DNA of 64,000 bases, from positions 248,001 through 312,000 of the forward strand of contig NZ_CP011994.1 of assembly GCF_001632845.1 (NCBI RefSeq), written 5' to 3'. This document shows, in pieces, positions 26,045 to 34,526 of this stretch. The stretch comes from Ectothiorhodospira sp. BSL-9. GTDB taxonomy: Bacteria; Pseudomonadota; Gammaproteobacteria; Ectothiorhodospirales; Ectothiorhodospiraceae. The notes under the pieces were generated by a model, which worked only from the letters and a program-made list of their open reading frames with translations, did not search any database and was not told the DNA's origin. Position 1 is the stretch's first letter. The number at the start of each line of letters is the position of its first letter. The translations under genes and the position numbers were made by a program.

Positions 26045-27118
26045 TCAGGGGCTGACCGGGTCGTTGAAGTATTCGTCAAAGGCAATCCAGCCGCGCCGGT
26101 GGACGGCATCCTCATGGGCCTGGGGCTGATGCCAGATGGAAGCCAGTTCCCGGCGCCGGGTCACGGCCCGGTCCAGGCTGGGGCCGTAGCGGTCCCGCAG
26201 GTCTTCCTGATAATCCTCCAGGGCATCCTCATCCCCCCGCAGCCAGGCCACGATGGCCTCCCCCGCCAGCTCGCCGGAGGCCACCGCCGGGGCGATGCCG
26301 CCGCCGGTGATGGGGTGGGTGAGGCCCGCCGCATCACCGGCAAACACCACCGCCCCCTCGAACACCCGGGGACGCAAGCCGCCCACGGGGATGGCCCCGC
26401 CGGTGCGGCGCAGGATCTCCTGACCCACCCAGCCGGCCTCCACCAGGTCCCGGTGCAGGGTGTCCAGTGGGGTCTTGAGGTCGGGGGCCAGGGTCTTGTC
26501 CATCCCCAGGCCCAGGTTGGCGTGGGTCTCACGGGGGAACAGCCAGGCGTAGCCGCCCGGGTAGTCGGGGGAAAGCCAGATGACGGTGTCGTCCCGGGCC
26601 TTTTTCAGGGGCACGGTGTACTGACGGGTGTGCACGGTCTCAAGGGCGGGCCAGCCAAGCTGGGCCGCCACGGGGGAATGGGGGCCATCGGCCGCCACCA
26701 GGGCGCGGAAGGCCACGGTCTGCTCCTGGCCCTCATGTCGCACCCGGGCCGTGCGGCCCTGCGGGTCCACGTGCAGCAGTGTGGCGTCGGTCCAGAGGGT
26801 GGCGCCGTGTTCCCGGGCCCGGGCGGCAATGGCCTGATCGAAGGCGGCCCGGTTGATCATGATGCCGGGGAAATCCGATTCCCGGCAGGTGCCGGAGGGC
26901 AGCAGCGTGGTCATGCGATCGATGGGCTGGGAGAACACGCCGGGGGCCTGGGCGTAGCTGCCCATGGGCAGGGGGATGAATTCGGCGCATTGCACGGGTT
27001 CGCCAATCACCGCCCGCCGGTCGATCCCCAGCACCGACAGGCGCTGACGGGCGGCCACCCGGGCGGCGCTGCCGCCGGCGGGGCCCAGGCCCACCACCAG
27101 GACATCAACCGACTGCAT
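26045..27118 (-). CDS. lipT: FAD-dependent oxidoreductase LipT (geranylgeranyl-reductase-like)
   Basis: About 357 aa from ATG 27118. The N-terminal dinucleotide fold DVLVVGLGPAGGSAA is at residues 4-18. The second FAD motif appears as VVFAGDAAGLTHPITGGGI around residue 260. The protein resembles geranylgeranyl reductases, but the setting between sLpl and lipS1 matches LipT of the lipoate-assembly clusters of sulfur oxidisers. There it is thought to supply electrons or redox control for lipoate synthesis. The start overlaps the sLpl gene by 14 bases. Confidence 0.78.
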   Translation of the reverse strand: MQSVDVLVVGLGPAGGSAARVAARQRLSVLGIDRRAVIGEPVQCAEFIPLPMGSYAQAPGVFSQPIDRMTTLLPSGTCRESDFPGIMINRAAFDQAIAARAREHGATLWTDATLLHVDPQGRTARVRHEGQEQTVAFRALVAADGPHSPVAAQLGWPALETVHTRQYTVPLKKARDDTVIWLSPDYPGGYAWLFPRETHANLGLGMDKTLAPDLKTPLDTLHRDLVEAGWVGQEILRRTGGAIPVGGLRPRVFEGAVVFAGDAAGLTHPITGGGIAPAVASGELAGEAIVAWLRGDEDALEDYQEDLRDRYGPSLDRAVTRRRELASIWHQPQAHEDAVHRRGWIAFDEYFNDPVSP

Positions 27119-28220
27119 GGCTGGGGTCGTCACTGGCGCCCCGTGAGGCATCGTCCGAATCCAGGGCCAGGCGCAGCACGCGGATGAAATCATCCCGGGT
27201 GAGCATGAGCATCTCCACCGGGTAGTCGTCGAAGAAGTCGTGCAGGGTGCGTTCCAGGTCTGCCACGGCGATGCCGCGCAGGGCGGCCTCCAGGTCCACC
27301 AGCATGCGTCGGGGGTTGGTGAAGAAGTCGCCGGTGATCCATACCTGGCCAATGCGTCCCCTTTCCCGATCCAGGGTCACGCCGGCCCGCATGAGGCCTC
27401 CGGGGGCTCGGTGCACCGCCTCCAGCAGCGGCGAATCCACCGCCGGGCGGTTGCGCTGGTAGATCCATTCGTCGCTGTCGATCTCCTTGAGAACCTGCTC
27501 GAAACGGGCCTGTTCCACGGCATCCATGGCTTCGGCCGGCGCCAGGGTCACGTTGAAGGTCTCGGCAAAGGCCTCGGCCAGGGACTGCTGGATGGTTTCC
27601 AGCGGCGGCACTTCGCCCAGGAGTTCACGCAGGTTGGCCACCCGGTCCCGGGCCGAGGCGATGGCCTTGTGGGAGAGCTTTTCGGCGGGGATGCGCAGCA
27701 CCCGCAGCATGCGCTCCACGTCGAAATCGATCAGCAGGGTGCCCTGGTACATGATGGAATCCCCATCAAAGGCCCCGCCGGTGCCGGATACCTTGCGGCC
27801 ATCCACTTCGATGTCGTTGCGGGGGCGGAACTGGGCATCCACCCCCAGGCGGCTGATGCCCCGGGCCGCCGCGCGGCAGATGCGCCCGGCGATCTTTTCC
27901 ATGTTCGCCGAGCCCACGAAGCGCTTGTCCACGTAGAGCTCCCAGCCGATCTGGGTGGGATCGAAGTAGATGGCGCCGCCGCCGGTGATGCGGCGCTGGA
28001 TGTCGATGCCCTCGGCGCGGCAGACCTCGGTGAGCAGTTCCTGATCCACGTTCTGGTGAAAGCCCACCAGGGCCGAGGGTTCGAATCGCAAAAAGCGCAG
28101 GGTATGGGGGGAATGCCCTTCCTGGTGGCACTCCAGCAGGGAGCGGTTCAGGGCCAGGTTCTCGGCGGCCCGACGCAGGCCCGTATCCAGAACCCGCAGG
28201 GTATGTTCATCACGCATCAT
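27105..28220 (-). CDS. slpl: Lipoate-protein ligase sLpl(AB)
   Basis: About 371 aa. Starts are tightly clustered (GTG 28223, ATG 28220, ATG 28217). GGAG lies four bases before 28220, so I chose that one. The large N-terminal domain has RRITGGGAIYFD (about residues 77-88) and RKVSGTGGAF (about 147-156), the lipoyl-adenylate loop and the binding Lys. The C-terminal ~100 residues match the accessory LplB-like domain, making the fused AB form. It loads lipoate or octanoate onto LbpA. Confidence 0.85.
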   Translation of the reverse strand: MMRDEHTLRVLDTGLRRAAENLALNRSLLECHQEGHSPHTLRFLRFEPSALVGFHQNVDQELLTEVCRAEGIDIQRRITGGGAIYFDPTQIGWELYVDKRFVGSANMEKIAGRICRAAARGISRLGVDAQFRPRNDIEVDGRKVSGTGGAFDGDSIMYQGTLLIDFDVERMLRVLRIPAEKLSHKAIASARDRVANLRELLGEVPPLETIQQSLAEAFAETFNVTLAPAEAMDAVEQARFEQVLKEIDSDEWIYQRNRPAVDSPLLEAVHRAPGGLMRAGVTLDRERGRIGQVWITGDFFTNPRRMLVDLEAALRGIAVADLERTLHDFFDDYPVEMLMLTRDDFIRVLRLALDSDDASRGASDDPSHAVG

Positions 28221-28237
28221 CACTCTCCAACCAGCAT

Positions 28238-29419
28238 TCAGGCCCCGGGGGCCACGTTTTCCATGACCACGGGGATGCCTCCCGGCCCCATGCCCGGTGC
28301 GCCCCGTTGCCGCCGGCGCGCCCGCTCATCGGCGACGATGGCTTCCAGGTCGATCTCCAGGGCCTCCCGCCCGCCGTCCAGGGCCATGACCTCTTCACCC
28401 ACCGCCATGGAACAGCAGGAGGGTATCACGCGCACCTGCCGCCCCAGCCGGGCCGCCAGTTCCACCACGCCATCGGCGGGATGGGCCAGGCCATCAATGC
28501 CGGCCATCACCGCGTAGGCATCCATCTCGCCCTTCACCTGACCCGCCGGCCGGGCACAGCCCAGCAGCAGGGGCAGGTCCGGCAGGGCCTGGCGCGCATC
28601 GCGGAAGAAATGCCCCACATCCACGGCCTGGGGCGTGGCAAAGGGTTTGCTGTCAGGGGCATAGAAGGGCATGACCACCACCAGCACCACCGCGTCGGGC
28701 CGGTGCCGCTGGATCATGTTCAGGGCCTCCCATTCTCCCAGGAAGCGGCCGTAGTGCAGGCCCATGACGATGTGGGGCACCACCTTCATGCGGGTGTTCA
28801 CCAGGGCCTCCAGGGTGGCCTCGAAATCCGCCACCGAGCGCTTGAGGTGATAGACCTGGGTGATGGTTTCCTGGGCGCCGATCACGTCCATCATGGCGGC
28901 GTCGATGCCGGCCTGCTCCATGCAGCGGGCGGCATCATCGTCCACCAGGGCGGTGTGCAGGGCGATGCGAAACCCGGGGAAGCTGTCCTTGATGCGACGG
29001 ATGGTGTCGTAGAAGGGGCCGTATTCCACCTCGTTACGGTGGTTGGAGCCGCCGGTGAGCAGCATGCCCTCCCCGCCCTGCTCGACGATGCCGTTCACCA
29101 CCCGCCATAGCGTTTCGGGATCGCGTGCGGGGATCATGGGCTCCAGCAGTTTGGCCTTGCAGTGATCACAGCGCAGCTTGCAGTCGGGCCCGGTGATGGA
29201 CACCGCCGGCCAGGCGTTCTTGCCGCAACTGCTGATCTCGGAGGTCTGGTAGCTCTTGAAGGTAGGGGTGTAGAGATCCACGGGATGGCCGTGGTTGCGG
29301 AAACGGGGCTCGTTGTCCGCCTCCAGGGTGCTGACCAGCGCCGCATCCAGCGGGATGTCCTCGAGGGGTTCCACGTGGCGCACGAGGTCTTCCCAGTGAC
29401 TTGGGGATGGATCACTCAT
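28238..29419 (-). CDS. lipS2: Radical SAM lipoyl synthase subunit LipS2
   Basis: 393 aa from ATG 29419. The radical SAM motif is C80-KLR-C84-DH-C87, and a further Cys at 65 (SSCGKN) and SCCSM near the C-terminus may ligate a second cluster. The start is not certain: the frame is open up to 29521, reading a His-Glu-Pro repeat. ATG 29419 has no ribosome-binding site of its own and overlaps the stop of a possible 14-codon leader ORF. It partners LipS1 in adding the two sulfurs of lipoate. Confidence 0.85.
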   Translation of the reverse strand: MSDPSPSHWEDLVRHVEPLEDIPLDAALVSTLEADNEPRFRNHGHPVDLYTPTFKSYQTSEISSCGKNAWPAVSITGPDCKLRCDHCKAKLLEPMIPARDPETLWRVVNGIVEQGGEGMLLTGGSNHRNEVEYGPFYDTIRRIKDSFPGFRIALHTALVDDDAARCMEQAGIDAAMMDVIGAQETITQVYHLKRSVADFEATLEALVNTRMKVVPHIVMGLHYGRFLGEWEALNMIQRHRPDAVVLVVVMPFYAPDSKPFATPQAVDVGHFFRDARQALPDLPLLLGCARPAGQVKGEMDAYAVMAGIDGLAHPADGVVELAARLGRQVRVIPSCCSMAVGEEVMALDGGREALEIDLEAIVADERARRRQRGAPGMGPGGIPVVMENVAPGA

Positions 29420-29460
29420 GGCAAGGGGCTCATGGGGCTCATGGGGCTCATGGGGCTCAT
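29416..29460 (-). CDS. Possible leader ORF coupled to lipS2
   Basis: 14 codons made of four ATG-AGC-CCC repeats, then a TGA that overlaps the lipS2 ATG (ATGA). AAGGA lies five bases before its first ATG, whereas the lipS2 ATG has none. This would allow translational coupling. It may equally be a chance product of the 9-bp repeat. Confidence 0.3.
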   Translation of the reverse strand: MSPMSPMSPMSPLP

Positions 29461-29466
29461 GGGGTT
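29422..29466. repeat. 9-bp tandem repeat before lipS2
   Basis: Five units of CATGGGGCT; the outermost two are degenerate (CAAGGGGCT and CATGGGGTT). The unit is a multiple of three, so copy-number change would keep both overlapping frames open. Confidence 0.88.
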
Positions 29467-29595
29467 CCTTTGCTGGTCCTTGTGTCGGGGATTGCGGGCG
29501 CCCGGACATATCAGGCGTCATCCCCTTGCCGGGATGACCCGCCGGGGCCGCACATCGGGGCGGACCGATCAGCCCGCCCCGGGGCTTGAGGGCCT

Positions 29596-30033
29596 TCAGC
29601 AGCCCTTGAAGCCGTCTGCCTCCATCTTGGCCTTGATGGCTTCGATGGCATCGTTGCCGGTCTTGAGTGCGGCGGAGTCGCCGTCCCAGTTATCGGGCGT
29701 GATCTTCACCAGCCAGCCCTCGCCATACGGGTCCTCATTGATCAGGCCGGGGTTGGCAGACACCGCATCATTGATGGCGGCCACCTCGCCGCTGATGGGG
29801 GACTTGGCAGGCCCCACCCACTTGCCGGACTCCACCGTGGCGCAGGACTTGTCCTTCTTCACGGCCTTGCCCACCTTCTTGGGGGTGTAGGACACCACCT
29901 GCCCGGCCAGGGAACCGGCATACGAGGTCAGGCCGATGGTGGCGGTGCCATCGGACTCCTGGCGGACCCAGACGTTGTTCTCGATGCTGTAGAGCAGGTC
30001 CTCCGGTAGGTCACAACCTTTGACTTCGCTCAT
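29596..30033 (-). CDS. lbpA: Lipoate-binding protein LbpA (first in the lip half of the cluster)
   Basis: 145 aa GcvH-like protein. The lipoylation site is Lys71 in TVESGKWVG, within the beta-barrel. Cys at positions 7, 64 and 145 go beyond the GcvH pattern and are in keeping with the LbpA type used in sulfur oxidation. AGGAGG lies just upstream of the ATG. It opens the lipS2-sLpl-lipT-lipS1 transcription group after a 105-bp gap. LbpA is thought to carry the sulfur intermediate on its dithiolane arm to or from sHdr. Confidence 0.92.
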   Translation of the reverse strand: MSEVKGCDLPEDLLYSIENNVWVRQESDGTATIGLTSYAGSLAGQVVSYTPKKVGKAVKKDKSCATVESGKWVGPAKSPISGEVAAINDAVSANPGLINEDPYGEGWLVKITPDNWDGDSAALKTGNDAIEAIKAKMEADGFKGC

Positions 30034-30105
30034 GCTTTCCTCCTGATGTTTATAAGGTTATTGATGTTTGCTTGATCAGTATCCGGGTCACCGGGACGGC
30101 ATATG

Positions 30106-30119
30106 GTGATCTGGATCAA
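30106..30119 (-). promoter_or_regulatory. FNR/Anr-like box upstream of lbpA
   Basis: Minus strand reads TTGAT-CCAG-ATCAC, nine of ten positions of the TTGATNNNNATCAA consensus. The centre is about 80 bp before the lbpA ATG. A GATACT -10-like hexamer at 30083-30078 would place it near -41.5. A chance match is possible. Confidence 0.35.
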
Positions 30120-30138
30120 GGCGCGTGGCACACCCGCC

Positions 30139-30540
30139 TCAGAAGGAGAGGACCTTGTCCCCCCGCAGCATGAGATCCCCCAGGTCGCTGGCCCGGGCCA
30201 CGTGGTCCACCTCGTCGATCAGATCGGTGGCCGGGTCCAGGCCATAGCCCGGCAGCGCCGGGTCGCACACATGCAGTGTCACCCCGGCGCGCTTGGCATC
30301 GCGGATGAAATCGATCAGGAACTTGCCTCCTTCCATGGCCTGCAGGCCCTCGGCCACGCCCTTTTCCATGAGCCTGACCCCTTCCATGGTGAAGAACAGG
30401 TGTACATCCGCATCCATGGTGGCCAGCACCGACCCCAGATAGAAGGGGGTGGCACAGCGGGAGGGGGTGCTGGGGCCGCTGGTCATCACCAGCACCACCG
30501 TCTGTTCGTCTCCGTCCAGATAATCCGGCTGCTTGTTCAC
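30139..30540 (-). CDS. DsrE-family protein between the two lbpA genes
   Basis: 133 aa with the DsrE/DsrF-like fold: VVLVMTSGP strand-loop at the start, then FYLGSVLATMDADVHLFFTMEG, and a C-terminal GVTLHVCDPAL. Cys29 and Cys92 are present, the second at the position where sulfur-binding Cys occurs in DsrE proteins. It follows the upstream lbpA by 11 bases. It may relay sulfane sulfur or tune LbpA. It differs from the dsrE-like gene at 36780, so the cluster holds two types. Confidence 0.8.
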   Translation of the reverse strand: MNKQPDYLDGDEQTVVLVMTSGPSTPSRCATPFYLGSVLATMDADVHLFFTMEGVRLMEKGVAEGLQAMEGGKFLIDFIRDAKRAGVTLHVCDPALPGYGLDPATDLIDEVDHVARASDLGDLMLRGDKVLSF

Positions 30541-30551
30541 GGTGCGCCCCG

Positions 30552-30992
30552 TCAGTCCCGATGACAGTGGATGTCATCGCGCCGAGCCCGCTCGCAATAG
30601 CCCTGGTGGGCTGCGTCCCCGGTGAGGTAGTCCTTCAGCACGCTGGCGCCGCCGCCCTCCACTTCCACCCGCGCCACCCAGGCCCCGTAAGGGTCCTGGT
30701 TGAGCAGGTCGGGCTGATCCATCACGGCCTCATTGGCCTCGATGATGGTGCAGTCCATGAAATTGGGGATGGGACCGGCCCATTTGCCGCTCTCGATGGT
30801 GGCCACCGGTTTACCCGGTGGCCGCCGTGTTCCGGGGCGACGCACGCGTACATGGAGGATATGACCGGCAATGGCCTGGGAGAGGTCGGTCATGCCCACG
30901 GTGAGGGTGTCGTCCTCTTCCAGACGCAGCCAGATCTGGTACTCCGCGTCGTAATACAGCTCCGGTTTGAATTCGCAGCCGTTGCAGTCCAT
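30552..30992 (-). CDS. lbpA: Lipoate-binding protein LbpA (next to hdrB2)
   Basis: 146 aa from ATG 30992, five bases after hdrB2 stops; longer upstream readings are not coding-like. GcvH-like with Lys70 in TIESGKWAG. Cys3 and Cys6 (MDCNGC) and Cys in FMDCTI are additional. This placement, directly after hdrB2, is the conserved one for LbpA in sHdr clusters. Two paralogues in one cluster suggest either two redox partners or separate loading and transfer steps. Confidence 0.92.
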   Translation of the reverse strand: MDCNGCEFKPELYYDAEYQIWLRLEEDDTLTVGMTDLSQAIAGHILHVRVRRPGTRRPPGKPVATIESGKWAGPIPNFMDCTIIEANEAVMDQPDLLNQDPYGAWVARVEVEGGGASVLKDYLTGDAAHQGYCERARRDDIHCHRD

Positions 30993-30997
30993 GCGGG

Positions 30998-31909
30998 TCA
31001 GAATACCCCCCGATCCTTGAGGAAACCAATGGAGTCGCTCACGTTTTCGTGAATGCCCAGCTTGCGCGGCGACAGCCCCATGGCCAGCCCCAGCAGCTGG
31101 GTGAAGTACAGGATCTTCACGTTGGTCTTGATGCCGAATTCGGTCTCGGCACGCACCTGGTGCATCTCCAGCCCCGAGTGGCAGGTGGGGCACTCGGTGG
31201 CGATCACCTCAGCGCCACAGTCTTCCGCCGCCTGCAGCAGGTTGAGCACCAGCTGGGTGGAGGTGTCGGAGTCCGACAGGGTGTGGGCGCCGCCGCAGCA
31301 GGCGGTCTTCAGGGGGAAGTCCATATTCACACCGCCGGCGGCCTCCAGCAGGTCGTCCATGAAGTGCGGCTTGTAGCTGGACTCGGAGCCCGGGCCCTGA
31401 TCCTTTTCCGGGAAGATCTGCCGGGGCCGGGTGTACATGCAGCCATAGTAGTTGGCGATCTTGATGCCGTTGAGGCTCTTGGTGAACTTCTGCTTGATGC
31501 CCTCGGGGCCCAGTTCCTCCATCAGCCATTCCAGCAGGTGCAGGGTACGCACGTCGCCGGTGTAGACGGGGTCATCGGACTTGCGGGCCAGGTCCTGAAT
31601 CGTCTGCATCACCTCTTCGGAGGTGGCGGTTTCAAACTCGGCCTTCTTGAGGTTGTGATAGCAGCCGTTGCAGGGGGCCATGACCGTATCCAGGCCCATC
31701 TGCTCGGTGGCGATGGCCAGGTTGCGGGCCGAGAGGTAGGTCTGCAGCATGGGGTGGACGTTCTTCACCTCCATGGCGCCGCAGCAGTTGTAGTCCCGCA
31801 GGTTTTCCATCTCCAGGCCCAGGGAGTTCACCAGCACCCGGGTGGACTTGTCATAGGGGCCGCCGGAGCCTTCCAGCGCGCAACCGGGATAGTATGCAAC
31901 CTTAGCCAT
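30998..31909 (-). CDS. hdrB2: sHdr subunit HdrB2
   Basis: About 303 aa from the ATG at 31909; the longer GTG reading gives unlikely residues. Two CCG (cysteine-rich) domains are readable: YNCCGAME and CNGCYHN in the first, TACCGG and CPTCHSG in the second, with YYPGCA and YYGCMY completing them. In HdrB such domains bind the non-cubane [4Fe-4S] clusters that handle disulfides. It overlaps the 3' end of hdrC2 by 8 bases. Confidence 0.92.
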   Translation of the reverse strand: MAKVAYYPGCALEGSGGPYDKSTRVLVNSLGLEMENLRDYNCCGAMEVKNVHPMLQTYLSARNLAIATEQMGLDTVMAPCNGCYHNLKKAEFETATSEEVMQTIQDLARKSDDPVYTGDVRTLHLLEWLMEELGPEGIKQKFTKSLNGIKIANYYGCMYTRPRQIFPEKDQGPGSESSYKPHFMDDLLEAAGGVNMDFPLKTACCGGAHTLSDSDTSTQLVLNLLQAAEDCGAEVIATECPTCHSGLEMHQVRAETEFGIKTNVKILYFTQLLGLAMGLSPRKLGIHENVSDSIGFLKDRGVF

Positions 31910-32618
31910 GGGCGGCCTCCTTCTGTTCGCGGACGTATTGCTGGAGCACCTCACCGGTGCGGCCCCAGGATTTGGTGCGGGGCTTCATGAGCACGTTGCG
32001 GCCGAACTTGAGCCCCAGGCTCACCGGCAGATGCCGGGCCAGGCGCAGGCCGAACACCCGCAGCCAGTTCTGGAACATGGACTGGCCGGTCTTCTTGTAA
32101 AAACCCATGAGGACGTGGCTGTCCTCGATGCGACCGCGCGCGTAGATCTGCTCGGTGAATTCCTCGTCGAAGATGGTGGAGGGTGTCTTGTCGGTGATGC
32201 CCTCCTCTTCCATCCAGTGGGCCAGGGCCTTCATGACGCCCTCGGGCCGCACGTCCTTGGGACAGATGTTCGTGCACTTGTTGCAGGACACGCACTGCCA
32301 GACGATGTCCTTGTCCTTGATGATCTCTTCCTTGAGCCCCAGGCGTACCGCATAGATCCAGTAGCGGGGATTGAACTGCACGTTCTGGGCATACATGGTG
32401 CAGGAGTTGGTACATGAGCCGCATTGCCAGCAGCGATGCACGTTCTCGCCACCGGGGATGGCCTGGATCTTCGCCTCGAAATCATCATCGTAATCGGTGA
32501 GGGTTCGCGGCGTGATCATCGTGTTCCAGTGCCCGGACACGTCCACCCCGTCCACCACCAGTTCGTCGTGGTGGAGCAGGCGCTCGGGCTCGATGAGGGA
32601 CTTCTCGTGTATCGCCAT
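31902..32618 (-). CDS. hdrC2: sHdr subunit HdrC2
   Basis: 238 aa with two ferredoxin-type [4Fe-4S] motifs, CWQCGSCTNSC and CVSCNKCTNICP, in the N-terminal half, and a helical C-terminus. It shuttles electrons between HdrA and HdrB-type subunits. It is preceded by a 44-bp gap and overlaps hdrB2, so the pair is translationally linked. Confidence 0.92.
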   Translation of the reverse strand: MAIHEKSLIEPERLLHHDELVVDGVDVSGHWNTMITPRTLTDYDDDFEAKIQAIPGGENVHRCWQCGSCTNSCTMYAQNVQFNPRYWIYAVRLGLKEEIIKDKDIVWQCVSCNKCTNICPKDVRPEGVMKALAHWMEEEGITDKTPSTIFDEEFTEQIYARGRIEDSHVLMGFYKKTGQSMFQNWLRVFGLRLARHLPVSLGLKFGRNVLMKPRTKSWGRTGEVLQQYVREQKEAAHG

Positions 32619-32662
32619 GCTGTTCTCCGAAACTCGCTTTTACCGGGTTCGACACATGCCGG

Positions 32663-33463
32663 CTAATGCCATGTCTGCGACGCGGCGGCGTGACGCTCGC
32701 CGCGTCGGGCATCGATACCCAACAGTTTGACCACCAGCTCCATCGGGTCCTGCTTGGCACCAAATTCGCCCTGCAGGATTCCCAGGCCGCCGGAAATGGA
32801 CCGCACATAATCCGAATAGGCCCGCGCCAGGATGAGATCCGTCACGAACGGCAGATCCCGGTAGAACCCACTGGCGGTGAGGTGCTCCACAAACCAGCTG
32901 CGCACCCCTTCCAGGTGTTCGGGGCTGGCCTCCAGGGGCAGCACGTTCATGCCCTCGTTGCCGGCCACGAACTCACGCACCGCGCCGCTCATGGTCTGCG
33001 TATCCCACACCCAGCGGGTCATCAGCGGGACGGCATCCGGGTAACGGAAATGCAGCAGTTCCGCCGCCAGATCCCAGGCCGCCCCCGATTCCTTGCGGGT
33101 TTGAGTGGGGATGCGCTCGCAAAAGGCGCGCATCCGGCTCAGCAGATCCCCCCGCCCATACACCAGCCCCAGGATGGCCTCCGAAAAGGCCTCCGGGGAC
33201 AGGTTCTGCATGGGGCCGGTGAGCTTGCGGCGGGCCGGGAAGACGCATTCCAGCAACACCCCGGAGATATCCGCCCGCAACGCCGCGGGGCGCTGATCCG
33301 GCAAGGCGGCGGTGAAGACCTGGTGCTTGCTGCGCAGCGCATCCAGATAGGTTTCCACCCCTCCGCGATCCTTCATGTCCTCCAGCAGTTGCTCCAGTTT
33401 GCTGGCGGCAATACGCGGTTCCAGGCGGATCTTCAGCGGGGCAGGCCGGATGTGCTTGTCCAT
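32663..33463 (-). CDS. sHdr-associated hypothetical protein (hyp)
   Basis: 266 aa. No cofactor motif is visible; the sequence is mostly alpha-helical with a few Trp. It occupies the fixed place between hdrA and hdrC2 in hdrC1B1AhypC2B2 clusters, which identifies it as the conserved hyp gene. Its role is unknown; co-conservation argues for a complex component or assembly factor. Confidence 0.85.
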   Translation of the reverse strand: MDKHIRPAPLKIRLEPRIAASKLEQLLEDMKDRGGVETYLDALRSKHQVFTAALPDQRPAALRADISGVLLECVFPARRKLTGPMQNLSPEAFSEAILGLVYGRGDLLSRMRAFCERIPTQTRKESGAAWDLAAELLHFRYPDAVPLMTRWVWDTQTMSGAVREFVAGNEGMNVLPLEASPEHLEGVRSWFVEHLTASGFYRDLPFVTDLILARAYSDYVRSISGGLGILQGEFGAKQDPMELVVKLLGIDARRGERHAAASQTWH

Positions 33464-33470
33464 GACCGCG

Positions 33471-34520
33471 TCAACCCGCCTTGCGGACCAGGGCCGTCAG
33501 GTCCATCACGGCACGGCCGCCGGCCGCCGCCCCCTGAGCGATGGAGTCGTCGATGGTCTCGGGGCCATAGGCGGCGCCGCAGGAATACACCCCGGGCCGG
33601 GAGGTGCCGCAGGTGTTGGTGTATTGCTCACCCTTTTGCAGGAAACCATGTTTCTCCAGCTCCACCCCGAAGACCTTGGAGATCTCCGGGTTGTCCTGGT
33701 TGGGATCCATGCCGATGGCGTGCACCACCATGTCGAAGGGAATGACGATGGGCCGCTTGACCAGGGTGTCCTCCCCCTTCACCAGCAGGCGCCCATCCCC
33801 CGAGGCGGTCACCTCGGCAATACGAGCCTTGACGAACTTGGTCTTGAACTCCTCCTGGGACTTCCAGTAGAAGCGGTCCTCGTAGAGCCCGAAGGTACGG
33901 ATGTCCATGTAGTAGATGAACACGTCGGTCTCGGGGGACATTTCCTTGATCTCGATGGCCAGGTTGGCCGAGACGGTACAGCAGATCTTGGAACACCACT
34001 CGCGCCCGATCTGCCGATCCCGGGAACCCACGCACAGCAGGATGGCCACCCGTTCGGGTACGCGCCCATCGGAGGGACAGGCGATCTTGCCGGACGCCAC
34101 CATCTGCTCCATCTGGGTGCTGGTGAGCACGTCCGGGAAGGTGCCAAAGCCCCACTCGGGCTTGTTCACGGAGTCGAAGTGGGTGAAGCCGGTGGCCAGG
34201 ACCACGGCCCCGGCCTTCACCTGCTTGTTGTTGCTCAGCTTGGCGGTGAAGTTGCCAGGCTCGCCATCCAGCTGGGTGACACGGGTCCCCTTATGGATGG
34301 TGATGGCCTTGTCGTCCTCCACCCGCTTGACCATGCGACCAATGGCGTCCTTGGCCCACTCGCCGGAGGGCACCAGCTTGGCGTAGCCGGAGAGGATGGG
34401 GGCACCGCCCAGCACATCCTCCTTTTCCACCATCACGACCTTGTAACCGGCGCCGGCCACCTGTGCGGCAGCCGACAGGCCGGACGGACCCGACCCGACG
34501 ATCAGTACTGTATCCTGCAT
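33471..34520 (-). CDS. hdrA: sHdr subunit HdrA, FAD protein
   Basis: 349 aa, the short form without the extra ferredoxin modules of methanogen HdrA. FAD-binding GxGxxG is VGSGPSG at 8-14, and a second NAD(P)/FAD loop, VVLATGFTHFD, is near residue 110. A Cys-rich segment (CVGSRDRQIGREWC and SKICC) around residues 165-185 is where the [4Fe-4S] cluster of HdrA binds. It starts 6 bases after hdrB1 stops. HdrA is the electron-splitting hub of the complex. Confidence 0.93.
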   Translation of the reverse strand: MQDTVLIVGSGPSGLSAAAQVAGAGYKVVMVEKEDVLGGAPILSGYAKLVPSGEWAKDAIGRMVKRVEDDKAITIHKGTRVTQLDGEPGNFTAKLSNNKQVKAGAVVLATGFTHFDSVNKPEWGFGTFPDVLTSTQMEQMVASGKIACPSDGRVPERVAILLCVGSRDRQIGREWCSKICCTVSANLAIEIKEMSPETDVFIYYMDIRTFGLYEDRFYWKSQEEFKTKFVKARIAEVTASGDGRLLVKGEDTLVKRPIVIPFDMVVHAIGMDPNQDNPEISKVFGVELEKHGFLQKGEQYTNTCGTSRPGVYSCGAAYGPETIDDSIAQGAAAGGRAVMDLTALVRKAG

Positions 34521-34526
34521 GATGCC

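Noticed and set aside
29422-29521. His-Glu-Pro repeat as a metal-binding N-terminus of LipS2
   Set aside because: The family starts near residue 35 of this reading, and the repeat looks like a nucleotide minisatellite. Not excluded, but less likely than ATG 29419.
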